In this document: piece after piece, positions 33,311-42,162 of the stretch
Layout of the letters: each line of letters begins with the position of its first letter
How positions within the stretch are numbered: the stretch's first letter is position 1
From: Gallionella sp.
Lineage (GTDB): Bacteria > Pseudomonadota > Gammaproteobacteria > Burkholderiales > Gallionellaceae
Assembly: GCA_030645955.1 (NCBI GenBank)
Contig: JAUSMR010000214.1
Coordinates: 1-57,530, forward strand
Reading direction: 5' to 3'
DNA: 57,530 bases
Notes under the pieces: model-generated
What the model saw: the letters and a program-made list of their open reading frames with translations, nothing else
Told to the model about the DNA's origin: nothing
Database searches by the model: none
Made by a program: the position numbers and the translations under genes

Positions 33311-34381
33311 TCAGCGGCCGTGCCCAACGGACCGGGGGCCATCGTTTCCTGCTGCGCTCGCCACTGCCAGGGTAGCAATACGCGCGAAGATCCTGCGGAA
33401 TTCTCCGGTTGGAATGTCACCGAAATTTGGATCTTGATTGTTGGCAAAGGCATCCGCCACGTCCTGCCAGTCTAGTTCGCTCAGGTTCTGTGCTGCCATC
33501 GGCAAGATCACCCGCTCCTCGAACCCGATGTGCTCCCAGACGGCTTTGAACAAGGCCTGAACGGATGGCACAAGCGCACCGGACGCACCCTCTGACCCGG
33601 CACGCACTGCCGCAAGCGCCTGGTCCACAGCAGCCACCAGCTGAGCCTCTCGCACATGCTGGGCCTCGAGCTCGACCAGCATTTCGTGGCAGGCCGGAAC
33701 GCGCTCGCGCAGCCTAGGGTGCAGGTACTCCTCCTCTTTCGGGTGATGCAGGCGCTGCGGAAACTCTCGCAGGTAAAAGAGCATGGCCTCCAGCGTGATC
33801 AGATCGGACTCCTTCATCAGGGAATCATCGCCCTGCGCTGAAACGATCTGGTTCATCGATTGCACCACTACAGCCAACGAACGGTGTTCATCCTGTATCA
33901 CCCCGAGAGCGCGCTCGCTGTTGCGCAAAGGTTCGTTGGCCTCGACCCGCGTGACCAGCAGGGCCACCGGTGCCTGTTTCAGCACGTGTTCCGTCTGCGA
34001 ACCATGCAGCCAAGCCGACACGCCTTTCGCCCCGCGCGATGCCATCACGATCAGGTCGCAGTTCATCTCACGGGCTATCTGGACGATCGCCTCCGCGGGC
34101 CGATCCGAGGTTCGCGCCACGCCGTCGCATTCGACGCCAGCGTGGCGGGCACTGACCAAGGCCTTGGTCAGTACCGAGTCGGTCTCGCCGCGCGCGATGG
34201 CAGCGAACCGTCCGGGCAGGATCGATCGCAACAGAGCCCCCTCGCCGGTACCGCCTATGTCGGTCGTGGCGTGGAAAAAAGTCAGTCGGGCATTCAGGAC
34301 GCTCGCGAGGCGAACGGCGACCATCATGTTCGCTGCCGACAAGGGGCTTTGGTCCACGGGAACTAGCAGGTGTCGGTACAT
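33311..34381 (-). CDS. Universal stress protein fused to a hemerythrin domain
   Basis: 356 residues. The first 145 are a UspA domain: MYRHLLVPVDQS at the start, then MNCDLIVMASRGAKGVSAWLHGSQTEHVLKQAPVA (shown in parts) with the ATP-binding G-x2-G-x9-G-S-like loop. After a linker, residues about 160-330 form a hemerythrin HHE domain with DEHRSLAVVV, LHHPKEEEYLHPRL, EAQHVREAQL and HIGFEERVILPM, keeping the HHE-type ligands. USP plus di-iron in one chain suggests sensing of O2, NO or redox state linked to nucleotide. It is last in the Rieske operon, 42 bases after the beta subunit. MICMYRH at 34390 is an alternative start. Confidence 0.87.
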   Translation of the reverse strand: MYRHLLVPVDQSPLSAANMMVAVRLASVLNARLTFFHATTDIGGTGEGALLRSILPGRFAAIARGETDSVLTKALVSARHAGVECDGVARTSDRPAEAIVQIAREMNCDLIVMASRGAKGVSAWLHGSQTEHVLKQAPVALLVTRVEANEPLRNSERALGVIQDEHRSLAVVVQSMNQIVSAQGDDSLMKESDLITLEAMLFYLREFPQRLHHPKEEEYLHPRLRERVPACHEMLVELEAQHVREAQLVAAVDQALAAVRAGSEGASGALVPSVQALFKAVWEHIGFEERVILPMAAQNLSELDWQDVADAFANNQDPNFGDIPTGEFRRIFARIATLAVASAAGNDGPRSVGHGR

Positions 34382-34422
34382 ACAGATCATCCGTTTGTGA
34401 TCGTTTCGATGCTGTCACACGC

Positions 34423-34992
34423 TCAGATCATGAATCCCAGATTGGGCTGTCCCAGAACTGCCTGATCAACCAGAATGTCGCGCTGGGCGATCAACCAGCC
34501 TGTACCACTTCTACGCATGATGTCGTCGCGCCGCGCAGAAAAGGTGGTGAAGTTATGCTGGTTGCCGCTGTTGCGCTGCAACTGCAGATAGCTTTGCACC
34601 AGATACTCTCCGGGGGCCTCCGTTTCATGCACACGCACATTAGTGATCATGCGGCGAATACGCGACGGTGGATCATCAGCCCAAGCGCTGTCGCCCAGAT
34701 ACCGAAGAGCCTTGAAGGTCAGAGCTGCCTTGTCGTCGTACAGCCAACACAACTGTGATCTCCCGTCGCCTCGCTTGCGGTTCACCGTTTGGCGAACCGG
34801 CATGGAAATCATGACATCTTCAGCAAGCAGACCCACCCACTGCTTGTACAGAGCGCTGTCCAGTAGATGAGCCTCTTCGATTAGGAAGTGCATCAGTTCG
34901 TTGTAGACCGGCTCGCCATAGCGAATCTGTTTACCGGTAGCGGTTTGCGCAGCGGCGGTTGCCGGCGTCTTGAGTGTTTCAGTTTGTTCCAT
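34423..34992 (-). CDS. Aromatic-ring-hydroxylating dioxygenase, beta subunit
   Basis: 189 residues with the NTF2-like fold of small subunits. Motifs: YNELMHFLIEEAHLLDSALY, WVGLLAEDVMISMPVRQTVN, RIRRMITNVRVHE, YLQLQRNSGNQHNFTTFSARRDD and the terminal LVDQAVLGQPNLGFMI. It packs with the alpha subunit into an a3b3 oxygenase. It starts 11 bases after the alpha stop. Two parts of this region, 34384-34422 and 34630-34722, recur joined at 6761-6885, a partial duplicate with a deletion. The gene itself is intact. Confidence 0.93.
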   Translation of the reverse strand: MEQTETLKTPATAAAQTATGKQIRYGEPVYNELMHFLIEEAHLLDSALYKQWVGLLAEDVMISMPVRQTVNRKRGDGRSQLCWLYDDKAALTFKALRYLGDSAWADDPPSRIRRMITNVRVHETEAPGEYLVQSYLQLQRNSGNQHNFTTFSARRDDIMRRSGTGWLIAQRDILVDQAVLGQPNLGFMI

Positions 34993-35003
34993 CTTATGTT
35001 TCC

Positions 35004-36404
35004 TCAGACCTTTCCTTCAAGGCGATCGAAATAGCGCTGCCACCAATTCCACTGCGGGTCATCGCGTGAGAAGCCGCCATGCACGTGACCACCCATGGCA
35101 TCGGGCCAACCCTTGGGCTTGTGTTCGCCGGTCATTGACCAGTACTTGTACGACTGTGTCTTGCGGGCCATATAGCCTCTCGAGGCGAGCGTTTGACTAG
35201 GCCACGTTGCACCATCATCCCCTTCGACAAAGCCACCGGCTCCTTGCACGAACGACGTCGAGCGTAGAACCAGACGACGGTATTCTTCAGAGGCACCCTT
35301 GGCCACCAGCGTCCACATGCAGAACTCAAATTTGTCCGGTCCGGCTGGCAGGTAGGTTCTAAAACTCAGAAAAGGCCCAGGAGGACCTTCCGCCATCGGG
35401 TTGTACATGTTCCAGACGCCGCCACACGGGAAAATGCTGCCGTTACCGGGGGGGCTACTCATCATGAATTCGAGCTCTTCCACCGTGCGGTGTTTCTTCA
35501 GTTCGGACAGCATCTCGCGCGGCACACCCGGCGGAGGCAGCATTTCCAATCGATCATTCAGCGAGGGGAGGTTATCGCCACATCCGGTCAAGATTTGTAT
35601 GATGCGGGTCTGATCCATGCAAATGATGCTGTGGCCATTGTCGGTGCTGACCTTGGTGGCATACATATGCCAGTCTGCTGGGTTGGCCGGGTCTGCAGGA
35701 ATCAACTTCCCAAGGTCGCGGTGCAACTGGCCCGCGTGATAAGCGTCGCCACCGAACTGCTCGGAGACAGTCTTCCAGTTGGCGTCCACAATAAAGCGCT
35801 GCGGAGCGCCCAATACTTCCATGCCACCAGGCAGCTTGTCGAAAATCAGGTCCATGTAGCGCTTGTATTCGCCTAGATAGTCATCAAGCGACGGCGCCGA
35901 AGGATCCCAATTGGCGAAGATAATGCCTGCGTAGACTTCAACGCGCGCTTTCGTCAGACCCAGGCGCTCAAAGTCAGTTCCGGGCGGATACATCTCGTCT
36001 TTCCAGGGCATGCCGCGGACGCTGCCATCGAGGTTGAAAATCCAGCCGTGGTAGATGCATCGCAGCACATTGGCATTGCCCGCCTCTTCGCGCACCACCA
36101 TCGCACCTCGGTGGCTGCACATATTGAGGAGGCACTCGATTTCACCGTCACGGCGGCGCACAACAATGACCGGGTCCTCCCCTATCGTGCGTGTCACAAA
36201 ATCGCCTGGATTGGGGATTTCGCTGACATGCCCAACGATATTCCAGGTGCGTGAGAACAGACGTTCCATCTCAAGCTGGTAGACCTCTGGGTCCGAGAAT
36301 ACGCGCGGTGAAATCTCGCGGCGTTCCCGGTCGATCAGGCTGGCGATGGGCGTACCATCGGAAAGTGTGGATCGCAGGGATCGCTGTTGACTCATATTCG
36401 ACAT
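35004..36404 (-). CDS. Aromatic-ring-hydroxylating dioxygenase, alpha subunit (Rieske)
   Basis: 466 residues, the catalytic subunit that adds both atoms of O2 to an aromatic ring to give a cis-dihydrodiol. Rieske ligands are Cys96-x-His98 (CSHRG) and Cys116-x2-His119 (CIYHGW). The mononuclear Fe site has Asp220, His223 and His228 in GGDAYHAGQLH; a distal Asp lies in the EGDDGATW region. AAGGAG precedes the ATG. It is followed by the beta gene and preceded by the SDR gene, an arrangement seen for initial ring oxidation. Electrons would come from the ferredoxin at 8530 and the reductase at 45342. Substrate not predictable by eye. Confidence 0.94.
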   Translation of the reverse strand: MSNMSQQRSLRSTLSDGTPIASLIDRERREISPRVFSDPEVYQLEMERLFSRTWNIVGHVSEIPNPGDFVTRTIGEDPVIVVRRRDGEIECLLNMCSHRGAMVVREEAGNANVLRCIYHGWIFNLDGSVRGMPWKDEMYPPGTDFERLGLTKARVEVYAGIIFANWDPSAPSLDDYLGEYKRYMDLIFDKLPGGMEVLGAPQRFIVDANWKTVSEQFGGDAYHAGQLHRDLGKLIPADPANPADWHMYATKVSTDNGHSIICMDQTRIIQILTGCGDNLPSLNDRLEMLPPPGVPREMLSELKKHRTVEELEFMMSSPPGNGSIFPCGGVWNMYNPMAEGPPGPFLSFRTYLPAGPDKFEFCMWTLVAKGASEEYRRLVLRSTSFVQGAGGFVEGDDGATWPSQTLASRGYMARKTQSYKYWSMTGEHKPKGWPDAMGGHVHGGFSRDDPQWNWWQRYFDRLEGKV

Positions 36405-36481
36405 AATTTCTCCTTGGATACTCCCGAACTGAGTCGGGGCCTAGGTAGCTCAGACGCTCATCCGCCGCTACCGATTGCTAT

Positions 36482-37279
36482 TCACTCGCCCAGAGCGCTC
36501 AGGTCCGGCTTAGCGCTCATGCGGTTCAGGTTCAGGCCGCCATCCACCGGCAATGTGACGCCTGTCACGTAGCTAGCTGCATCTGACGCTAGGAAGACAG
36601 CCACAGGCGCAATGTCTTCTTCTGGATCGCCAATACGGCCAAGCGGGATGATGGAGTCGACGTGCTCACGCAAGCCCGGGCGTTCCTCGCACATTTTCTC
36701 GAAGGCCGAGGTGTAGGCAATCGGCGCCAGTGCATTGACAGTGATGCCAAAGCGTGCCCAGTCGATTGCGGCGCTGCGCGTCATACCCAGAACACCGGCT
36801 TTGGCGACGCTGTAATCGGAATGTAGCCAAGCGCCTGTCTCAACATCTATCGATGTGAAATTAATGATTCGACCACCACCTTGCTTGCGCATGACGGGCA
36901 TGGCAGCGTGCATGGCCCACCAGCCGCCCCAGATGATGATTGCCAGTTGCTGCTCGAGCATGGCGTCAGTCTTCTTCTCCATGACGGTTGGCGTCGGAAG
37001 CCTGATCGCGTTATTGACCAAGATGTCTAGCCTGCCAAATTCTTTGACAGCGGCATCCACAGCTCCAAAAATGTCAGCCTTCTTTGAAACGTCGGTATGT
37101 ACAAACTTGGCCCGACCACCCAGGTCCTCGATTTCCTTCACGACACGTCGCCCGGTCTCGTCGTTGAGCTCGGCCACGATGACCGCCGCTGATTCACGGG
37201 CGAATCGACGCGCAACGGCTCGACCAATTCCTTGACCAGCTCCGGTCACCAATGCCACTTTTCCATTTAAAACACCCAT
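36482..37279 (-). CDS. Short-chain dehydrogenase (probable cis-diol dehydrogenase)
   Basis: 265 residues, classical SDR. It shows the NAD site VTGAGQGIG, acidic D/N positions HTDVSK and LVNNAI (usual NNAG, here NNAI), a catalytic Ser in INFTSIDVET, YSVAK with Tyr and Lys, and APIAYTSAF after the active site. The start is the ATG of MGVLNGK with GGAGGAG directly upstream; a longer TTG start is unlikely. Next to the dioxygenase genes it most likely rearomatises the dihydrodiol to a catechol-type product. The gap to the alpha subunit is about 75 bases, so one operon. Confidence 0.9.
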   Translation of the reverse strand: MGVLNGKVALVTGAGQGIGRAVARRFARESAAVIVAELNDETGRRVVKEIEDLGGRAKFVHTDVSKKADIFGAVDAAVKEFGRLDILVNNAIRLPTPTVMEKKTDAMLEQQLAIIIWGGWWAMHAAMPVMRKQGGGRIINFTSIDVETGAWLHSDYSVAKAGVLGMTRSAAIDWARFGITVNALAPIAYTSAFEKMCEERPGLREHVDSIIPLGRIGDPEEDIAPVAVFLASDAASYVTGVTLPVDGGLNLNRMSAKPDLSALGE

Positions 37280-37380
37280 ATCTCCTCCATTCAATTAAGA
37301 AAATAAACACACACATTGACCAGCATTTCAGTCAGACATTCCTGCATCATTGACACACGTTAGGAAGCAAATTCAGAAGT

Positions 37381-37533
37381 TCAAAACGCATCTCCGCTCG
37401 AGAGAATGGTGCGAACGCCAGAATCCACATCCTCCATCGCACTCCAAGATTTTTCTGCCTCTTCCGGAACGTGCAAACAGTCATCCAAAACACAGAGCGG
37501 CAATCCGTTTGCTGGCGCCATAAGTCGGCTCAT
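37381..37533 (-). CDS. 50-residue ORF coupled to the upstream membrane-protein gene
   Basis: The frame MSRLMAPANGLPLCVLDDCL continues with HVPEEAEKSWSAMEDVDSG and stops after 50 codons. Its ATG overlaps the stop of the 77-residue membrane-protein gene as ATGA, a sign of translational coupling. The protein is acidic and soluble. I do not recognise it. It could be a small partner protein or the intact start of a shortened gene. About 100 bases separate it from the SDR gene, so it likely belongs to the Rieske operon. Confidence 0.5.
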   Translation of the reverse strand: MSRLMAPANGLPLCVLDDCLHVPEEAEKSWSAMEDVDSGVRTILSSGDAF

Positions 37534-37763
37534 TCTTTCCATCCCCGGTCATTGCCGGCAGATATAACGGCCGCGATGAAGCCGCAAGCAAAGCCGGTCA
37601 AAAACAGGTCTATCGGCTCGTGATTGATCCATCCAATCGACCCCAAAAATGAACCGAGAACCAAAAAGAACAGTCCAAGCAGAACACCCAAAATGCTTGC
37701 AAACGCAAGTGACCGGAGGTGAGGCAGGAAACCATATTTCGTCGGAACAGGCGATGCAGACAT
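37530..37763 (-). CDS. Small two-helix membrane protein heading the Rieske operon
   Basis: 77 residues with hydrophobic segments about 17-42 (LRSLAFASILGVLLGLFFLV) and 51-68 (DLFLTGFACGFIAAVISA). Ends in a short charged tail. AAGAGGC precedes the ATG by a few bases. No family recognised. It lies 41 bases downstream of operator copy 5 and overlaps the 50-residue ORF, followed by SDR, alpha and beta genes. Position suggests a substrate-entry or regulatory membrane peptide, unproven. Confidence 0.65.
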   Translation of the reverse strand: MSASPVPTKYGFLPHLRSLAFASILGVLLGLFFLVLGSFLGSIGWINHEPIDLFLTGFACGFIAAVISAGNDRGWKE

Positions 37764-37804
37764 CTGAGCCTCTTTTCTTTAAAGATTGTTGCCATCTTAG
37801 AAGT

Positions 37805-37824
37805 TATTGAGTGCGTTATCAATA
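37805..37824. promoter_or_regulatory. Operator-like palindrome, copy 5
   Basis: TATTGA, spacer GTGCGTTA, TCAATA; both halves perfect. It lies 41 bases before the first gene of the minus-strand Rieske/SDR operon, where a repressor would block RNA polymerase. Confidence 0.75.
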
Positions 37825-38338
37825 AGGGTTTGTACTACTGGCATACGAGTCGTATGAAAAAGTTTACGAACTTCTTCTCGGGTTCTGGTAAAGGACTTTG
37901 CGGAGTAAATAGTTCGCGAAAGGTAGTTGGTTGACCCTAACTCGTCGCGAAAACACGTCGCAGTGATTTTTGATCGGACGGCAAATCAATAACATCAGCA
38001 TGACGGGGAATTAGTCATGCAGGGAGAATCTGAGGATATCTTTGCTACAAGCCAGCGTTTCAGTACCTCTATGTTGCTGCCAATAACCAGCCCCGCCAAG
38101 TTGTTGAAGTCCATGCCCGTTTTAAACGCGCACGAGGCTTTCACTCGTCTTGCAGTGGGGTATGTCCTTCGGTTCATATTTCTCACCGTCAGCGCCGGTG
38201 CGGAAGAGTCCGTCTCCAACGTTTACTGCCTAAAAAAGCGAAATTTATTCTGCATAGGTAGATGAGCGAGATGACTTGGTGATCATCTCCGACTTGAGGC
38301 GCACAGGGGATGAGCTGGCACTCCAAGTATCATCGCCG
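37825..38338. other. Gap between Rieske operon and GGDEF-EAL gene
   Basis: About 0.5 kb. Open frames on both strands near 38000-38260 are short, lack ribosome sites and match nothing I know. Probably decayed DNA. Confidence 0.45.
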
Positions 38339-40819
38339 TCAGGCCCGAAGCAGCTCTGTCAGATCCCCCACCTCCAACGCTTTGGCAAAGAGCCAGCCTT
38401 GGTAAATCTCGCAATTGTTTTGATACAAGAAGGCCAGCTGGGCTTCGGTTTCCACGCCCTCGGCCACCAGCGTCATCCCCAGACTGTGGGCCAGAGTAAT
38501 GATGGCGCGGGAAATGGTGGAGTCACTGGCATCGTCGGGAATGCCGTCCATGAAGCTCTTGTCAATTTTGAGCTTGCTGACCGGCAGGGCCTTGAGATAG
38601 GCGAGTGACGAATAGCCGGTACCAAAATCGTCGAGTGCCACGCGGCAGCCCAGTGCCACCAGGGCATGGAGCTGTTCGCGCGCCTGCTCGGGCTGCGTCA
38701 TGGCCACCGACTCGGTTATTTCAATGTCCAGCCACTCGGCCTGCGCGCCGGTGCGCTCCAGCGCTGCGCGTACCTTCTCTGGCAGATTGCGTTGGCGAAA
38801 TTGCTGAGCCGAAACATTGACCGCCACCCGCAAAGGCGTACCCGCCTGAGTCCAGGCGGCAATTTGCTCGCACGCCGTCTCCAGCACCCAGTCCGATAGC
38901 GGCAAAATCAAGCCCGTGGCCTCCGCCACTGGAATGAAGCGTGCCGGCGACACGTCGCCCAGCTCCGGGTCGTGCCAGCGCAACAAGGCCTCTGCGCCCA
39001 CGATCGCTCCACTTTCCACGCCCACCTGCGGCTGGTAATGCAACTGCAGAACGCCTTGGGCCAACGCTTCCTTTAACCGGGTATGCAGTTGCATGTCTTC
39101 GTGTACACGCCGGTCCATCTCCATCGAGTAGCAGGCATAAGCACCGCGTCCGGCCTGTTTGGCCTGGTACATGGCCATGTCAGCGTAGCGCAGCAGGGTA
39201 TCGCTGTCTTGCGCATCGTCCGGGTAAAAGGCCAGACCCAAGCTGCCACTTGAATATACATCCTGCTCCTGCAGTTGGTAGGAGGCCTGCAGCGACGTCA
39301 AGAGCTTGGTGGCCACACTCACCGCTTCATCCACATCCACCAGGTCGGTGAGCAGAATGGCGAACTCGTCACCTCCCAGGCGTGCTACCGTGTCGTCTTT
39401 TCGTAAGACGCTGCGGATGCGGGTGCCGACTTGTACCAGCAGGGAGTCACCCGTGGCGTGTCCAAAACTGTCGTTGACGGTCTTGAAATGGTCCAGATCA
39501 AGAAACAATACCGCTACACGCAGACTTGAGCGCTCGGCATGCGCCAGGGCTTGATTGAGTTGCAGGCGAAACAGCCAGCGGTTGAGCAGACCGGTGAGTT
39601 CATCGTGGGTGGCTTGATGCCGCAGTGTCTCTTCAAACACCTTGCGCTCGGTCAGGTCGCGAATATAGGCAATGGCGTGGCTCGCCCCTTCATCTTCCCA
39701 GTGCCCCAGAGAGATGTCTACCGGCAGCAGCTGTCCATCGCGGCGCATTAGCTTCAAATCCATCAAGCCCATAGCACGGGTGCGCGGTGCCATGAAATAA
39801 CCCCGCATCATCTGCGCGTGGCGAGCACGCAGATGCTCGGGCAAAAAGATGTCCATGTTTTGGCCCACCAATTCGTTCATGGGATAACCCGTGAGCGTTT
39901 CCATGGCTGGGTTGGTCATCAAGATGCGTCCAGTGTCGTCCACCCACAAAACGCCGTTGGGCGAAGAACTCAGCGTCACTTTCTCGCGCAGGTGTTGCGC
40001 CGCCATGCGCTGTAATGGGCGGCGCAGCGACTCATTAAAGGTGGCATGGAACAAATAGAGATAGGCGGCAACCTTGTAAAGATGAGCGACGATATTGAGC
40101 CCATCTGTGTCAACCACGCCCAGCATCGTGACAAACAGTTCGGAGACAGCCGACAGGGCTGCTGCAAAGGCCAGGGCCATGACACATTCACGCACCAACT
40201 CCTGGCGCCGACGCCACAGCACCGCAAGCGTCGCTAGATTGAAGGCGATGATTACCCATTCAACGCTGATTGTCAGGGGCGTCAGGCCCTGCCCCTGGAC
40301 ATACAGCGCCGGCAGGTGATCGGGCCAGAGCAATCCGACGTAGCCAAGGACGCCCACCACCATCAGCATAAGGGCGAGGGCGAGACGCTTTTTCAGCTCA
40401 GTGACGTCCCGCACTATTGGCAGCAACACATACACCAGCAATGCAATTGCCGCCAGCAAGCGCGCGGCCAGCCAGAAGAACATCGACTTTTGGGGCGTGT
40501 TGGCGGTCACGGCATCCGGCATGCCGGTATAGCTCATGGCGTGCAGAAAATCGAGCAGCCCCACGCCGAAAAATGCCACCCCCAGCAGGACCACAGCCCC
40601 TATGCGTGCCGACAAAATGGCGCGGTAGCCGGCCACGAACACCAGCATGGAAACCACCATCGAGAGCATTTCTACAACGGTGTGCCAAAACACAAACTGC
40701 GTCGGCGCAATCGGGAGCAGATGCGACGGATCGGACATCCACCCTAACAGCGGCACGGCCACCGCCAGTAACACGCAGCCGGCGGCGAGTTGATAAGGAT
40801 GTTTGTGATTGTGTTGCAT
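38339..40819 (-). CDS. MASE3-PAS-GGDEF-EAL cyclic-di-GMP protein
   Basis: 826 residues. Residues about 10-260 are a multi-helix MASE3 sensor (features: FWHTVVEMLS, LLDFLHAMSYTGMP). A PAS domain with C-terminal PAC spans about 275-405 (GVLWVDDTGRILMTNPAME). The GGDEF domain has an intact RLGGDEFAILL and the EAL domain an intact GAEALLRW with ETVAxxL-type LVAEGVETEAQ. Both synthesis and hydrolysis of c-di-GMP are therefore possible. I start at MQHNHK; the longer frame needs TTG. It appears to be an independent gene, unrelated in function to the catabolic operons around it. Confidence 0.92.
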   Translation of the reverse strand: MQHNHKHPYQLAAGCVLLAVAVPLLGWMSDPSHLLPIAPTQFVFWHTVVEMLSMVVSMLVFVAGYRAILSARIGAVVLLGVAFFGVGLLDFLHAMSYTGMPDAVTANTPQKSMFFWLAARLLAAIALLVYVLLPIVRDVTELKKRLALALMLMVVGVLGYVGLLWPDHLPALYVQGQGLTPLTISVEWVIIAFNLATLAVLWRRRQELVRECVMALAFAAALSAVSELFVTMLGVVDTDGLNIVAHLYKVAAYLYLFHATFNESLRRPLQRMAAQHLREKVTLSSSPNGVLWVDDTGRILMTNPAMETLTGYPMNELVGQNMDIFLPEHLRARHAQMMRGYFMAPRTRAMGLMDLKLMRRDGQLLPVDISLGHWEDEGASHAIAYIRDLTERKVFEETLRHQATHDELTGLLNRWLFRLQLNQALAHAERSSLRVAVLFLDLDHFKTVNDSFGHATGDSLLVQVGTRIRSVLRKDDTVARLGGDEFAILLTDLVDVDEAVSVATKLLTSLQASYQLQEQDVYSSGSLGLAFYPDDAQDSDTLLRYADMAMYQAKQAGRGAYACYSMEMDRRVHEDMQLHTRLKEALAQGVLQLHYQPQVGVESGAIVGAEALLRWHDPELGDVSPARFIPVAEATGLILPLSDWVLETACEQIAAWTQAGTPLRVAVNVSAQQFRQRNLPEKVRAALERTGAQAEWLDIEITESVAMTQPEQAREQLHALVALGCRVALDDFGTGYSSLAYLKALPVSKLKIDKSFMDGIPDDASDSTISRAIITLAHSLGMTLVAEGVETEAQLAFLYQNNCEIYQGWLFAKALEVGDLTELLRA

Positions 40820-41313
40820 CTGAGGGATTTGGTGGTTCTTGCGTCCGCAGCAGTTCAAAGAAACTCCCCGGCCCGTTAACGGGACCGAGCCCGACCATCA
40901 TGCCGAGCGACCGCAACATCGCAGCCCTCGTCAAGTGCTCGTCGCGAATAATTCATATGCTTTCATGGGCCTGTGTGCGTCCTATGACACGCGATATATG
41001 TTTTGTGACTACCGCCTGCAAAAAAAAGGGATCACTGATGACAGCGACCCCCAAACCTCTTGGAGAGGTATCTATGCGTCCAACTGGTTTTAAGCTGAGG
41101 GGTGGTGTGCCTCGGTCCGGCACCCAAAAAGCTGCTGATTGTGTCGCCAACAACCTTGCCATCGTGCTCCACGTCGTGATCAATCTCATTCGGTTGAACA
41201 CCTCCAGTAAACCCAGAATGTGCTCGCCGCAGCGTCTGTTATGCGTAGCAGCGGAACTGCGGCGCCGAAGCTGTGTCAGCCGTACGGAGTCATCGAAGTG
41301 TTTGCATGAGAAT
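40820..41313. other. Gap without a recognisable gene
   Basis: About 0.5 kb between two minus-strand genes. A long plus-strand frame crosses it, but it is mostly the shadow of flanking genes. No motif or repeat stood out. Confidence 0.45.
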
Positions 41314-42162
41314 TTATGCTTCGACCTCAATGGTGCCCAGATACTGGCTGCCTTTCAAGACGCCAGAACGTTCGATTACGCGTCCTTGTGCGTAGTCGAT
41401 ACGAATGCTGTAGGTTTCCCCGATCCCCTTCAGACCGTCGAATTTGAAGTCACCGTAGGCGTCGGTGCGTGCCCGAAGCGGCGCGCGAGTTCCGTCCAAA
41501 GTCAGTTCGACCACCGCACCTTCGACGTTGTCGACCCCTCCCTCTGGCCGTTGCATGGCGACGTTGCCCCCCAAGAAATTATGGGTAACCTTTTCAAGAC
41601 CTCGGTAGTACACGCGTGGACGCGTATTCAACTCGGGTTTGAGTACTTGGATATTTTCTTCCTTGACCAGGGCAGCCATTTCCTTATCACCAACCTTGAT
41701 CGCACGCATGGCACCCGAGGGGCAGGCCTGTGCACAACGCGGTTGCGGCCAACCAGCGTCTAGCAGATGGGCGTCGAAGGTCCATTGTTGAGGCAACCCC
41801 AGTTCCTCGTTCCACCAAATTGCCCCATAGGGGCACGATCCGACGAGGTCCTTGCGCCCCTTTGCTTTAACCGGATCAATCATCACGATGCCGTCCTGTC
41901 GCTTGGTGACAGCGCCCTGGCCCGCAGCCACGCATGGGGCGTTGTCGCAGTGATTGCAGGTTCGCGGAACATAGTTCACATCTACCATCGAATCGTTACC
42001 GCGGATGTGGCGGTCGATCGTGATCCAGTCATGGCCGTGCTCAGGCTGTGGCGCCGAGTAACCAATGAACTCGTTGCCGATGTATTCGTCTTTCACAGCC
42101 ATCGTGCAGTTGTTGCAATTGCTGCACTTTGGCACATCAACGATCAGATTCCACTTCTTCAT
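41314..42162 (-). CDS. Iron-sulfur subunit of a transhydroxylase-type molybdoenzyme
   Basis: 282 residues. The N-terminal 195 form a ferredoxin-like electron-transfer domain: KCSNCNNCTMAVKDEY, CNHCDNAPCVAAGQGAV, GSCPYGAIWW and CAQACPSGAM. The C-terminal 80 residues (VVELTLDG, ARTDAYGDFKFDGL, YSIRIDY) form a transthyretin/Cna-B-like beta domain. This combination and the size match the small subunit of pyrogallol-phloroglucinol transhydroxylase (about 274 residues) and of resorcinol hydroxylase. The ATG overlaps the stop of the large-subunit gene (ATGA), with AAGGAGG inside that gene. No Tat signal is visible, so the complex is cytoplasmic. Confidence 0.88.
   Translation of the reverse strand: MKKWNLIVDVPKCSNCNNCTMAVKDEYIGNEFIGYSAPQPEHGHDWITIDRHIRGNDSMVDVNYVPRTCNHCDNAPCVAAGQGAVTKRQDGIVMIDPVKAKGRKDLVGSCPYGAIWWNEELGLPQQWTFDAHLLDAGWPQPRCAQACPSGAMRAIKVGDKEMAALVKEENIQVLKPELNTRPRVYYRGLEKVTHNFLGGNVAMQRPEGGVDNVEGAVVELTLDGTRAPLRARTDAYGDFKFDGLKGIGETYSIRIDYAQGRVIERSGVLKGSQYLGTIEVEA

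Noticed and set aside
40417..41763. 448-residue plus-strand open frame
   Set aside because: It crosses the antisense of the GGDEF-EAL gene, a gap and the antisense of the Fe-S subunit; residue composition is not protein-like.
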